From assembly GCF_003073045.1 (NCBI RefSeq), contig NC_037592.1, forward strand, positions 10,692,007 to 10,756,006: 64,000 nt of DNA, read 5' to 3'. Source of the stretch: Pomacea canaliculata (lineage: Eukaryota > Mollusca > Gastropoda > Architaenioglossa > Ampullariidae). The position numbers and the translations under genes are program-made. The notes under the pieces are model-generated. The model saw nothing but the letters and a program-made list of their open reading frames with translations, had not been told where the DNA came from and ran no database searches. The first letter of the stretch is position 1. Every line of letters begins with the position of its first letter. Positions 23,574 to 35,500 of this stretch are shown here, one piece after another.

Positions 23574-25269
23574 GATATTTCAAGGAGGTGACAACTGCGT
23601 TTCTGTGGCCTGTGAATTTTCTGGAATTTACTGTATTTTTATGGCAGAATTTTGTAGCTACGTTTCCTCGTTGGAATTTGGCATGCTGAACAGCTGTATA
23701 GATGTTTTATTCATTTTTGGAAAATCACCTTGGATTATCCAGCTTTTTTGCTACACTGTATCAGCCTCTGTATACCAAACTGTGTGCTAATTCCCCCTCC
23801 CTCCCCCCACCCCCCGCAACCAGTTCATCACCTATTTTCTGATGGAAAAAAGAGACTTACAAGAAACTGAAATTAAAAACTGTGACATCGTTATTATCCT
23901 CATCTTCAGTTAAGGGCAGGCAGCTGAGGTAAAAATTTTCTTTTATGTTTTATGGGATAGAGCATATTTTTGCAGTCACCTTAATTTTAAAAAAATTTGG
24001 TCTACACATCTGTACTGCACTAGTTGCCCCTCCGTATTCGCAAAAAATGCACTCTTCTTTCAAAAGGTCTTTAGATATTTATCTCTTTCTTGAACCAGAG
24101 CCTTGATCTTCTAGTATTGTGCATAGCTCTATTTCTCTCTCTCTTTTGAGTGTGAGAGAGAGAGACATGAACTGACTTTTGTATTACACCAAAGAATGGC
24201 TTTAAGGTCTTGCAATTATTATTACTTAGATTTCTAGAAAACTTGGAACATTAACATTAATGGTGTATGTTATCAGCACGTTACAGACTTTTAAAGTTAT
24301 CTAAATACGCCAGATAGGCATCAAAATTAACTCTTTGATTATTTATTACTAGAATAGTAATACATGTATTTCAGAAAATAGAGAAGACCAAAGATTCATA
24401 AATAATACCTCTTTCAGACCGTACATGAGAAAAACTAACGCATTGATGACTATCACTTAGGTCTTACAAATGCATGAAAGGTCTTTACGAGGTCCTTACC
24501 TGGCACCATCCCAAATCAGGCCGCTGTCTGCTAACTGACAATGGCATTGCGACTCCAGAAGCATGGAGGGGATTCGAGTGGGATCCATGTTGATATCTTT
24601 GTCAGTTGCATTCCAGTGACGTTGGGCACAGTTATGTGGCATGCCACTGAAAATCTGTGGCAGACGTCATCATTATATGAGGGCGTTGTACTACTTTAGT
24701 CTGGTTTCCAACCTTTTTTCTTTTATTACAACTTGTTTGTTTGATACATGCACACGGGCACACACACACAAAGGCAGTCTTCTTGTCAATGTGCCCGGTC
24801 TTGTGACTGGAACACTTGTGACGTCACATTTGTGCACAAATATGCCTGTGAGGTCCTGCATGATGCTAAAGAGGTATTGAAGTAGACGGAAGTTGTTTTT
24901 TCTTGTATTTTGATAGCTTCTCCCTCTGGAGCTTGCTTGGGCTGAAAAAAAAAAGATGCAAAAAGACTTCCTACACTCCGTACCTGGTTGTGTTGGTATC
25001 GATCAGTGAAGAAAGAAGACGAAATACGTCAACAGCAAATAATTTACGTCATCCATACACGCATTCTGAAAACGTTCGCTTCTAACTAGAGTTTCCATTA
25101 GAGTATATAGAAGTTATATAAACGTTCTGTATTGTATGTACAGGGCTCCTCTTCTCGTCCCTGACTGTTTCCCCTTGCTCGTCTTATCTCTCTGCAAATA
25201 ATTAAAAAATACTGCTTTTGCCTCCCTTATCTTTTCCAGAGCTAACAGTACTCCCAAGCATGCAAAGTA
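23574..25269 (+). other. Non-coding, probable 3' UTR and flank, duplicated
   Basis: AT-rich sequence with a CT/GA hairpin-like microsatellite near 24,130. Its open frames persist in the second copy only because that copy is nearly identical. From about 24,890 it grades into the transposon-related repeats that dominate the next 14 kb. Confidence 0.5.
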
Positions 25270-26037
25270 AACACAGCCTTCCTCTCCTTGTTTTAAAATT
25301 TATAATGTTTTCAATAGTAGGTTGCCGAAAAGCTTTGCGCTGGGCCTTCTTTCTAGCACGCTAGGCCACCCTACATTTGTGAACCAAGGCACCCGTGGGT
25401 GGTTATTTCAATGCCTCCGTGTAGGGATTATCTCTGATGCGATTTCAGTCAAAATTGAGGTGAAGACTTTGGCAGGATGTAACATAGGATCATTGCCAAA
25501 GTCCCCAACCTCAAAATTAAAAGTGGAGTTTCGGAGAAGGCGGGTGGAGCAGATGGTCTGAAAAGCAGGCCAGTCCGCTTTAGCCAAATTCCACTCGCCG
25601 CTATTAAGATTATTGTCCCGCTCCAGACTATTTTTAAATTTTAAAATTATAGGGAAATGGTCATTGCCGCACTGGTCGTCCTGTACAGCCCAGTTAAAGT
25701 CTAAGAAAAGTGCTGGGCTGACCACTGATAAGTCTATTGCTGACTCTGTGCTATTATAAGGACGGCTAAAGGTGTTAGAACCGTCGTTTAAAATACAAAA
25801 ATTGCTTTCCATAAAAAAAGATTCCAACAACTTTCCTCTGGTGTCAGTCGAGGCCCCACCCCACAAGGGGTGGTGCCCATTAAAGTCCCCTAAAAGAAGG
25901 ACAGGAGCAGGAAGTTGGGTCAAAAGACCCTCAAGGTCCTGTCGGGATATCCGAGCTGAAGGAGAGAGATGAAGACAGCAGATAGTAATAGTCTTGCCCA
26001 GGGAAACTCGGGCAGCAATAGCACTCTCTTTCGTCAT
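25270..26037 (-). mobile_element. LINE fragment, endonuclease domain (Jockey/I-like)
   Basis: The 209-residue frame has apurinic endonuclease motifs LLLGDFNGHHPLWGG, IDLSVVSPAL and GNDHFPIIL, typical of Jockey/I-type LINEs. Beyond its stop the linker toward the reverse transcriptase (HPRVPWFTN, ARKKAQRKAF) can still be traced in shifting frames. It is cut at its 5' side near 26,038, where a repeat begins. No reverse transcriptase remains. Confidence 0.85.
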
Positions 26038-26479
26038 TCACGCTCTTTCATCCGTGGTATTCTACATTGAATATGGATATGGTTGGAATCAATAAATAAA
26101 TAGTATATTTACTTTAGTGTATATATAAGTTATATAAACGTTCTGTATTGTCTTTACAGTTTTCTTTATCTTTACTTGTTCCTGCCAGGTCTTTGGTCTG
26201 GGTCTGCAAATAATTTTAAAAAGTCTTAATTAATGTGTCTAGGCATGCATATGTGTGTGGGGGTACTTTAAATTAACTGAGCCTGATCCTAAAGAAAGAT
26301 TGTTGCACTCGGCTTGTACTTTAAACTGACCAGAAGCCAAGCTTTTTTTTAAAAAAAGAGAAAGACATTATACATGTGCATATTTCAACCTACTAGTATA
26401 AGAATACCCATATAACACAGCAATGATTTAAGGAAGACAAGGAAAGTAGAAAATAAGACTAACAAAATAAAACTGTCAA

Positions 26480-26850
26480 AAAGCAAGCAAAAGCAACATA
26501 AAATGCTTTTCCTGAGCTAACACTACTCCCAAGCATGCTAAGTAAACACAGCCGTCAGGTTTTACAGGGTAAATAAAATCAGAAGAAACAGGAGGGACTT
26601 ACATCATCGTGCCTTTTTTCCTTTTCCTTTCTCTCTTTCTTTATTTTCCATCACTATTTTGAAAAAGGCAAGCAAAAGCAACATAAAATGCTTTTCCTGA
26701 GCTAACACTACTCCCAAGCATGCAAAGTAAACACAGCCGTCAGGTTTTATAGGGTAAATAAAATCAGAAGAAACATGAGGAACTTACCTTTTCTCTACTT
26801 TCCATCTCCCCTCCGCTAGTTTTTTTCCTTCCCTTCCATCACTATTTTGA
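26480..26850. repeat. Direct repeat, two units of ~180 bp
   Basis: The stretch AGGCAAGCAAAAGCAACA ... AACAGGAGGGACTTAC occurs twice in a row with small differences. A third relative with the word CTACTCCCAAGCATGC lies at 28,340, and others near 25,250, 56,530 and 57,005. Confidence 0.8.
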
Positions 26851-26979
26851 AAAAAAACGAGAAAAAAGTCATTTCAAAATGATAAAACATTAGATCTGAA
26901 ACATTTAAGGATTCTTTTTTCCCCTCCAAGGTCATTTTGAAATCTTTAATGTCATTCACAGGGTGTCATTGGTTAAGCT

Positions 26980-27320
26980 TCAGTTTCGCCAATGTGTCTC
27001 AACACTTTTGTCATAGCTAATTAAAGATTTTGTCATTTTATTTTGAACTTGTAAAAACATATTAACATCTTCGGGTTTTCGCTCTCCACAGTACAAGCCA
27101 ATTACAAAAAGGTCAGTTTCGACACTACTACATAGAATAGGCCAAAACTGATTACATGAGAAGTGAAAGAGTGGCAGACCATCAAAATTTACTTGTAGGA
27201 AAATGGAAGGAATGTGATATCCATGATCTGATATTAAGTAGTGCACTAACTGCTGTGATTTAGACAGAGATTCTTTAAGTCCAAAGTGAAAATAATATCC
27301 AGAACTATTTTCTACAGATC
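26980..27320 (-). mobile_element. DNA-transposon ORF fragment (DYMHLVCLGV family), N-terminal part
   Basis: Reads SGYYFHFGLKESL, then VNFDGLPLFH, then LFVIGLYCGERKPEDV. These are the successive N-terminal blocks of a widespread uncharacterised invertebrate transposase-like protein whose later part carries DYMHLVCLGV. I infer a CACTA/KDZ-like DNA transposon from the D-x-MH-type motif; the superfamily assignment is tentative. A better-kept copy of the same segment is at 63,171-63,330. Confidence 0.7.
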
Positions 27321-27668
27321 TGATATTTAACTTTTAAGCGGCTCGTCGCTGTCGCGCTGCAAATAATTAAAAAAAAAGTCTTAATGTGTCTAGCCATGCA
27401 TTTGTGTGTGGGGGTACATTAAATTAACTTAACCTGATCCTAAAGAAAGATTGTTGCACTCGGCTTGTACTTTAAACTGACCAGAAGCCAAGCTTCTTTT
27501 TTTTTTTTAAAAAAGACACTATACATGTGCAAATTTCAACCTACTATAAAGGGTAAATAAAATCAGAAGAAACATGAGGGACTTACTTCATTGTGTCGTC
27601 TTTCTTCTTCCATAATGTCTTATTTTTCTTTCCTTTTGCTATTTTGAAAAAAAAAAAGAGAAGAAAAG

Positions 27669-28215
27669 TCATTCCAGCAGTGCCTTTTCCGTTTTCTTGT
27701 TGAGGAGTAGAGCTACCCCTTCAGAGTGCTGAGCGTCTGATCTTCCTGAGAACAAGATGGTATGTCCTGACGATAGTCTCCTCTTTCCCGTGCCAGTCCA
27801 TCTGACCTCACTGACTCCCAGGATGTCCAAGTTGTAGTTGTCAAACTCCTTGACTAGTTGGTGCATCCTGCCAGTCTGGTACAAGGTCTGGACGTTCCAG
27901 CACCCCACCCTCAACTTTTGCCTCGGCTTCAGTAAATCCGCTGTTGGGGCGCCAGCTCCCTCTCGGGTTTGGCTGTCGTCCGTCATAAGTCCAGTCGCCT
28001 GGTGTGCTTCATTACCTTCGCCATCTGTGACTAATTCTCTGGTTTCAGTTTCTGTAACATGTTTTTTTTTTACATGGTGGGGTTGTTAGCCCTACCACAA
28101 CCTATTTTACCTCTAGGTGAGGTGTCCACCTTAGTCGCCTCTTACGACATGCCTGGCTGGATGGCAGGGACCCTATTCTTGCAATGCTCGCTAGGCAAGC
28201 ATACCCCAGGGTCCC
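27669..28215 (-). mobile_element. LINE 5' fragment, endonuclease (RTE-like)
   Basis: The frame starts LRVGCWNVQTLYQTGRM, then NLDILGVSEVRWTG and EGVALLLNKKTEKALLE, the first endonuclease blocks of the LINE family often mis-annotated as craniofacial development protein 2. The upstream part (28,030-28,215) contains the GTCGCCTCTTACGACATG stretch often found in the 5' region of these elements. Truncated after about 105 codons. Confidence 0.85.
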
Positions 28216-29039
28216 ACAGGGGCTACTAGTATAAGACTACCCATATAACACACCAGTGATTTATGGAAGACAAGTTCAGTAGAAAATAAGACTAACAAAA
28301 TAAAACTGTCACAAAGCAAGCAAAAGCAACATAAAATGCTTTTCCTGAGCTAACACTACTCCCAAGCATGCAAAGTAAACACAGTCGTCAGGATAGGGTA
28401 AATAAAATCAGAAGAAACATGAGGAACTTCTTGTCTTCTTCTTTTCCCTTCCATCACTATTTTGAAAATAAAAGAGAAAAAAGTCACTTCAAAATTATAA
28501 AACATTAGGTCTAAAACATTAAAGAATTTTTAAGGCGGCCAAAGGACCACATATGCATTAAATCCCTGTATCTACACCCCCCCCACACACACACACACAC
28601 ACACAAATGCAATCCATTCATTTTAAAAATAAATGACAATGAAATGAGAACAACTTGAACAAAAATAACATTGAAACTGAAATGAATGGTTACATAAACA
28701 TTAAACTAGAGGCTGAAAAAAAAAGTCACAGGTTCAATACATTGTGACTTTTGCTGTCATTCATTTACCTAAATAATCCATATATGAAGTAACAATTTGC
28801 TTGACTAAACAGTCATCCACCTACCTAAATAACACCGCTTCTTCTGGTAGATCTTCGGTAATCGATCGAAGGTATCTAATCTGCATTGAATTTGGACATG
28901 GTTGGAATTAATAAATAAATAGTATATTTACTTTAGAGTATATATAAGTTATATAAACGTTCTGTATTGTGTATGTACAGGGCTCCTCCTCTCTTCAGGA
29001 CACTTTCATAGCGTGTCTTTTTCTTTATGATGGTTTTAC

Positions 29040-29271
29040 CTTTTCGGCAATTAGAAATTTATTAGTTTCTGTATGGAGAATGAGACTAAGTTTTTAAGAA
29101 GTCCTCCAACGATAATCCTTCAGATATAGTTTGGAGAAAACCAAATAGCTGTTGCACAGCTCGTAACTTTCTTCGGTAACGCTTCAGTTTATGATTAATT
29201 CGAGTCTTTAACACAAAAGATTTAACAAGAGATTTAACACCAAAAACTGGATGACAGCAAGCAGAAGTCAC
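29040..29271 (-). CDS. Exon-module type E, copy 1
   Basis: Most divergent member of the array module: HKLKRYRRKLRAVQQLFGFL then TISEGLSLEDFL, ending at the same AAAG|GTAAA donor. An extra base relative to the second copy (57,697-57,927) breaks its frame near the middle. The function of the module is unknown. Confidence 0.4.
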
Positions 29272-29439
29272 AGGTCATTTCGTGTTTCCTGCTCGGGCTC
29301 CATCTCTTGCGCTGGAGTCTTTTGCTCTGGAGTCTCTTGCGCTGGACTCTGGGAAATGGTAGACCGTTGGTCTGAGAATTTCATCATCTCAATGTTCTAT
29401 ATAAGTGAATTTACAATTTCCAAAAGAAGAAAGACTACT

Positions 29440-29810
29440 TATTCTTCTGGGGACCAAATGTGTTGTAACTAAATATTTCCTTGAGGCTTTGGTTAGTGCG
29501 CATTACTATGGAGCAGAAAGTCACTGATTTGAGGCCAACTTAGACTTGTGGCTGGCCAAGCCCACCGATTATTTCAATCTCAATGTATCTGATAGGGAAA
29601 CGCCAGCACACATTCAAAAGGCCAAGAGACCAAGTCTTTTGATGATAAATGTTGTCATTAATAGCAATCAGTAACTTTTTAAAGAGATGTTTTTGCAACA
29701 GTTTAGAGTTGATTATGAATAAAGATAAATGAATGTCCTGGTTTTAAATTTGATCTCAGGCATGCTGTTTTCATTTTCTGCATGTTTCAACTATTTACAA
29801 AACTTGTTCC
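29440..29810 (-). mobile_element. Fragment of the DYMHLVCLGV transposon family
   Basis: Shares blocks with 58,318-58,690, 59,190-59,580 and 60,480-60,730: pieces reading RTNQSLKEIFSYNTFGPQK and LNVCWRFPIRYIEIE on the minus strand. It lies directly upstream of the type D module at 30,023-29,857 in + coordinates. Confidence 0.55.
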
Positions 29811-29856
29811 TCTATGACCTTAGAGCCTTATAGTTACTGGCTTTATGATGGTTTAC

Positions 29857-30023
29857 CTTTTTATCTGTAAAAAATCGATGCATACGATCGATTAAAATGT
29901 TGCTTAGAGGAAGGATTTCCTCAAACTCAAAAGCCTCTGCAAGTGTGCCAATATAACTCGTTAGGTGATGGATTGCCTTTTTTTTCCTACGATGGGTGGA
30001 ACCCCCTTTTGATGGTTCGGTTG
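29857..30023 (-). CDS. Exon module type D, copy 1
   Basis: A 167-bp exon-like unit, acceptor TTTTTTCAG and donor AAG|GTAAAC, 55 codons entered in phase 1 and left in phase 0. Motifs: HRRKKKAIHHLTSYI and EEILPLSNILIDRM. A basic patch is followed by two amphipathic, probably helical stretches. Upstream on the minus strand (30,161-30,060) an open piece NINYLQFTYSFFTDRYQ ends at a possible donor AACCAG|GTACGG. No known domain recognised. Confidence 0.5.
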
Positions 30024-30306
30024 CTGAAAAAATAAACACGCAAAAAGACTTCTTACACTCCGTACCTGGTTGTGTTGGTATCGATCAGTGAAGAAAGAAT
30101 AGGTGAACTGCAAATAATTTATGTTATCCATACACGCATTCTGAAAACTTTCCTCACTCACTCTCGTTATTCACACTCTTTCATCTGCAACCTTCTCATA
30201 ACTCCAAGACACACTAAATGCATATAATCTAATGGAAACTGTGAAACCATTCCTAAGAGTTCTGAGATACCTTAGAGCCTTAGTTACTGGCTTTATGATG
30301 GTTTAC

Positions 30307-30473
30307 CTTTCCAGCAGCTACGAATCTGTTGATATCATTAATCAGAACAGCACTTAATGGAAGGACTTCTTCCAAACATAGTCCTTCTCCTATAGTTTCG
30401 ATGAACCCAGTGAAATGGTGAATGGCTCTTTTTTTCCTCCGGTGGCGGGAGCCGCCTTTTGAGGTTTCAGTTG
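30307..30473 (-). CDS. Exon module type A (copy 1 of 6)
   Basis: 167 bp, 55 codons, phase 1 in, phase 0 out, acceptor TTTTTTCAG, donor GGAAAG|GTAAAC. Motifs RAIHHFTGFIETIGEGLC and VLPLSAVLINDINRFVA. Other copies: 31902-32068, 33501-33667, 35097-35279 (damaged), 36474-36640, 38096-38269 (indel-rich). Confidence 0.5.
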
Positions 30474-30551
30474 CTGAAAAAATAGACACGCAAAAAGACT
30501 TCTTACACTCCGTACCTTAGAGCCTTAGTTACTGGCTTTATGATGGTTTAC

Positions 30552-30718
30552 CTTTCCAGCAGCTACGAATCTGTTGATATCATTAATCAGAACAGCACTT
30601 AATGGAAGGACTTCTTCCAAAGATAATCCTTCTGCGATTGTTTCGATAAACCCAGTTAGATGATGAATCGCTCTTTTTTTTCTCCGGTGGCGGGAGCCGC
30701 CTTTTGAGGTTTCAGTTG
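30552..30718 (-). CDS. Exon module type B (copy 1 of 5)
   Basis: Same borders, length and phase as type A. It is identical to type A over both flanks and differs only in a central ~60-bp patch (RAIHHLTGFIETIAEGLS). Other copies: 32147-32313, 33746-33911 (one base short), 36719-36886, 38350-38521 (indel-rich). Absent from unit 4. Confidence 0.5.
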
Positions 30719-31379
30719 CTGAAAAAATAGACACGCAAAAAGACTTCTTACACTCCGTACCTTAGAGCCTTAGTTACTGGCTTTATGATGGTTTACCTTT
30801 CCAGCACTTACGAAGCTGTTCATATCATTTATTAGAATTGCACTCAAAGGTAAGACCTCTTCCAAGGTCAGGCTTTCAGCCACTGTTTGAATGAACCAGC
30901 TAAGTGCTGAATGGCTATCTTTTTCCTACGGTGGATGGAGCCCCTTTTGATGGTTCGGTTGCTGAAAAATAAACACGCAAAAGACTTCTTACACAGTGAA
31001 GAAAGAATAGGTGAACTGCAAATAATTTATGCTATCCATACACGCATTCTGAAAACTTTCCTCACTCACTCTCGTTATTCACGCTCTTTCATCTGTTTTT
31101 TTAATTATTTTCTCGCTCTAGCTATAAACTTCAATTTTTTTTAAATTATAAAATGCGAATGAAAAATATCCCCCCCCCCCCAGCGTCCCATATATAATGC
31201 CTTATCCAACTTGGTTGAGTGGCGCGAACATCAAACAACTGCCACACGCAAACTCATTACTAATTTCATTACTAATAAAATGAAATATTGAATTTGGACA
31301 TGGAATTAATAAATAAGTATTATATTTACTTTAGAGTATATATAAGTTAAATAAACGTTCTGTATTGTACGTACATGCT

Positions 31380-31435
31380 GTATCTCTTTGAGGTGAGCCT
31401 CGATCCTCACTGCCGTCGCTATCAGACTGCAACTA
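31380..31435 (-). CDS. Acidic mini-exon candidate, repeated in each unit
   Basis: After an acceptor-like TGCAG the minus strand encodes SDSDGSEDRGSPQRDTA. Same piece in every unit (about 32,990; 34,580; 35,960; 37,575), a variant YDSDGSVDDRGSPERA near 61,390-61,440, and a shorter relative (RDSDEPLK) near 27,345. Acidic SDSD-type segments are known near the N terminus of the DYMHLVCLGV-type proteins, so this may be part of that ORF. Confidence 0.35.
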
Positions 31436-32391
31436 ATTTTTTAAAAAGCCTTAATTAACGTGTCTAGGCATCCATATGTGTATGCTTAGTAACTACTAAA
31501 CCACTAATTTTAAAAAAAAAAAGACATTATACATGTACATATTTCAACCTATTATATAAGGTAAATAAAATTAGAAGAAACATAAGGAACATACCTCTTC
31601 ATGCAAACGCTTCTTTCCTTTTGCTATTAAAAAAAAAGAGAGAAAAAAAGTCATTTCAAAAATTATAAAACATTAGATCTTAAACATTTAAGAACAGGTG
31701 AACTGCAAATAATTTATGTTATCCATACACACCTTCTGAAAACTTTCCTCACTCACTCTCGTTATTCACGCTCTTTCATCTGCAACCTTCTCATAACTCC
31801 AAGACACACATAATGCATATAATCTAATGGAAACTGTGAAACCATTCCTAAGAGTTCTGAGATACCTTAGAGCCTTAGTTACTGGCTTTATGATGGTTTA
31901 CCTTTCCAGCAGCTACGAATCTGTTGATATCATTAATCAGAACAGCACTTAATGGAAGGACTTCTTCCAAACATAGTCCTTCTCCTATAGTTTCGATGAA
32001 CCCAGTGAAATGGTGAATGGCTCTTTTTTTCCTCCGGTGGCGGGAGCCGCCTTTTGAGGTTTCAGTTGCTGAAAAAATAGACACGCAAAAAGACTTCTTA
32101 CACTCCGTACCTTAGAGCCTTAGTTACTGGCTTTATGATGGTTTACCTTTCCAGCAGCTACGAATCTGTTGATATCATTAATCAGAACAGCACTTAATGG
32201 AAGGACTTCTTCCAAAGATAATCCTTCTGCGATTGTTTCGATAAACCCAGTTAGATGATGAATCGCTCTTTTTTTTCTCCGGTGGCGGGAGCCGCCTTTT
32301 GAGGTTTCAGTTGCTGAAAAAATAGACACGCAAAAAGACTTCTTACACTCCGTACCTTAGAGCCTTAGTTACTGGCTTTATGATGGTTTAC

Positions 32392-32558
32392 CTTTCCAGC
32401 ACTTACGAAGCTGTTCATATCATTTATTAGAATTGCACTCAAAGGTAAGACCTCTTCCAAGGTCAGGCTTTCAGCCACTGTTTGAATGAAACCAGCTAAG
32501 TGCTGAATGGCTATCTTTTTCCTACGGTGGATGGAGCCCCCTTTTGATGGTTCGGTTG
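32392..32558 (-). CDS. Exon module type C (intact copy, unit 2)
   Basis: 167 bp with the same splice borders. Motifs IHRRKKIAIQHLAGFI and LTLEEVLPLSAILIND. Other copies: 30797-30961 (two bases short, in homopolymers), 33990-34155, 35359-35526, 36966-37132 and 38605-38764 (cut by the gap). Most length changes sit in homopolymers and may be sequencing errors. Confidence 0.5.
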
Positions 32559-35500
32559 CTGAAAAAATAAACACGCAAAAAGACTTCTTACACAGTGAAG
32601 AAAGAATAGGTGAACTGCAAATAATTTATGCTATCCATACACGCATTCTGAAAACTTTCCTCACTCACTCTCGTTATTCACGCTCTTTCATCTGTTTTTT
32701 TAATTATTTTCTCGCTCTAGCTATAAACTTCAATTTTTTTAAAATTATAAAATGCGAATGAAAAATATCCCCCCCCCCCCCCAGCGTCCCATATATAATG
32801 CCTTATCCAACTTGGTTGAGTGGCGCGAACATCAAACAACTGCCACACGCAAACTCATTACTAATTTCATTACTAATAAAATGAAATATTGAATTTGGAC
32901 ATGGAATTAATAAATAAGTATTATATTTACTTTAGAGTATATATAAGTTAAATAAACGTTCTGTATTGTACGTACATGCTGTATCTCTTTGAGGTGAGCC
33001 TCGATCCTCACTGCCGTCGCTATCAGACTGCAACTAATTTTTTAAAAAGCCTTAATTAACGTGTCTAGGCATCCATATTGTGTATGCTTAGTAAACTACT
33101 AAACCACTAATTTAAAAAAAAAGACATTATACATGTACATATTTCAACCTATTATATAAGGTAAATAAAATTAGAAGAAACATAAGGAACATACCTCTTC
33201 ACATGCAAACGCTTCTTTCCTTTTGCTATTAAAAAAAAAGAGAGAAAAAAAGTCATTTCAAAAATTATAAAACATTAGATCTTAAACATTTAAGAACAGG
33301 TGAACTGCAAATAATTTATGTTATCCATACACACCTTCTGAAAACTTTCCTCACTCATCTCGTTATTCACGCTCTTTCATCTGCAACCTTCTCATAACTC
33401 CAAGACACACATAATGCATATAATCTAATGGAAACTGTGAAACCATTCCTAAGAGTTCTGAGATACCTTAGAGCTTAGTTACTGCTTTATGATGGTTTAC
33501 CTTTCCAGCAGCTACGAATCTGTTGATATCATTAATCAGAACAGCACTTAATGGAAGGACTTCTTCCAAACATAGTCCTTCTCCTATAGTTTCGATGAAC
33601 CCAGTGAAATGGTGAATGGCTCTTTTTTTCCTCCGGTGGCGGGAGCCGCCTTTTGAGGTTTCAGTTGCTGAAAAAATAGACACGCAAAAAGACTTCTTAC
33701 ACTCCGTACCTTAGAGCCTTAGTTACTGGCTTTATGATGGTTTACCTTTCCAGCAGCTACGAATCTGTTGATATCATTAATCAGAACAGCACTTAATGGA
33801 AGGACTTCTTCCAAAGATAATCCTTCTGCGATTGTTTCGATAAACCCAGTTAGATGATGAATCGCTCTTTTTTTTCTCCGGTGGCGGGAGCCGCCTTTTG
33901 AGGTTCAGTTGCTGAAAAAATAGACACGCAAAAAGACTTCTTACACTCCGTACCTTAGAGCCTTAGTTACTGGCTTTATGATGGTTTACCTTTCCAGCAC
34001 TTACGAAGCTGTTCATATCATTTATTAGAATTGCACTCAAAGGTAAGACCTCTTCCAAGGTCAGGCTTTCAGCCACTGTTGAATGAAACCAGCTAAGTGC
34101 TGAATGGCTATCTTTTTTCCTACGGTGGATGGAGCCCCTTTTGATGGTTCGGTTGCTGAAAAATAAACACGCAAAAAGACTTCTTACACAGTGAAGAAAG
34201 AATAGGTGAACTGCAAATAATTTATGCTATCCATACACGCATTCTGAAAACTTTCCTCACTCACTCTCGTTATTCACGCTCTTTCATCTGTTTTTTTAAT
34301 TATTTTCTCGCTCTAGCTATAAACTTCAATTTTTTTAAAATTATAAAATGCGAATGAAAAATATCCCCCCCCCCCAGCGTCCCATATATAATGCCTTATC
34401 CAACTTGGTTGAGTGGCGCGAACATCAAACAACTGCCACACGCAAACTCATTACTAATTTCATTACTAATAAAATGAAATATTGAATTTGGACATGGAAT
34501 TAATAAATAAGTATTATATTTACTTTAGAGTATATATAAGTTAAATAAACGTTCTGTATTGTACGTACATGCTGTATCTCTTTGAGGTGAGCCTCGATCC
34601 TCACTGCCGTCGCTATCAGACTGCAACTAATTTTTTAAAAAGCCTTAATTAACGTGTCTAGGCATCCATATGTGTATGCTTAGTAACTACTAAACCACTA
34701 ATTTTTAAAAAAAAAAGACATTATACATGTACATATTTCAACCTATTATATAAGGTAAATAAAATTAGAAGAAACATAAGGAACATACCTCTTCATGCAA
34801 ACGCTTCTTTCCTTTTTGCTATTAAAAAAAAAGAGAGAAAAAAGTCATTTCAAAAATTATAAAACATTAGATCTTAAACATTTAAGAACAGGTGAACTGC
34901 AAATAATTTATGTTATCCATACACACCTTCTGAAAACTTTCCTCACTCACTCTCGTTATTCACGCTCTTTCATCTGCAACCTTCTCATAACTCCAAGACA
35001 CACATAATGCATATAATCTAATGGAAACTGTGAAAACCATTCCTAAGAGTTCTGAGATACCTTAGAGCCTTAGTTACTGGCTTTATGATGGTTTACCTTT
35101 CCAGCAGCTACGAATCTGTTGATATCATTAATCAGAACAGCACTTAATGGAAGGACTTCTTCCAAACATAGTCCTTCTCCTATTAGTTTCGAGTTGCTGA
35201 TGATTCTTAACCAGTGACGAATGGTGAATGGCTCTTTTTTTTCCTCCGGTGGCGGGAGCCGCCTTTTGAGGTTTCAGTGCTGAAAAAATAGACACGCAAA
35301 AAGACTTCTTACACTCCGTACCTTAGAGCCTTAGTTACTGGCTTTTATGATGGTTTACCTTTCCAGCACTTACGAAGCTGTTCATATCATTTATTAGAAT
35401 TGCACTCAAAGGTAAGACCTCTTCCAAGGTCAGGCTTTCAGCCACTGTTTGAATGAAACCAGCTAAGTGCTGAATGGCTATTCTTTTTCCTACGGTGGAT

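Larger units (their letters stand above)
23421..25658. repeat. Block duplicated directly at 54,713-56,949
   Basis: Near-identical, same-strand copy. Homology begins at CTTTAATTTACAAATCC and ends at AGGGAAAT inside the LINE fragment. Confidence 0.92.
28297..30265. repeat. Block duplicated directly at about 56,952-59,147
   Basis: Near-identical, same-strand copy beginning at AAAATAAAACTGTCAC. The right-hand copy carries an extra ~240 bp at about 58,080-58,320 that looks like a tandem duplication of the TGGTAGACCGTTGGT stretch. Confidence 0.85.

Noticed and set aside
23605-24880. Frames of 61 and 79 codons conserved in the second copy
   Set aside because: The whole block is a recent duplication, so frame conservation carries no weight; they begin at non-ATG or arbitrary starts and lack motifs.
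29857-30023. Modules as a zinc-finger or homeodomain exon
   Set aside because: No paired Cys/His or WFxNRR-type signature; the basic patch alone is not enough.
30911-31144. Plus-strand frames through the module array
   Set aside because: Antisense shadows that recur only because the DNA is tandemly repeated.
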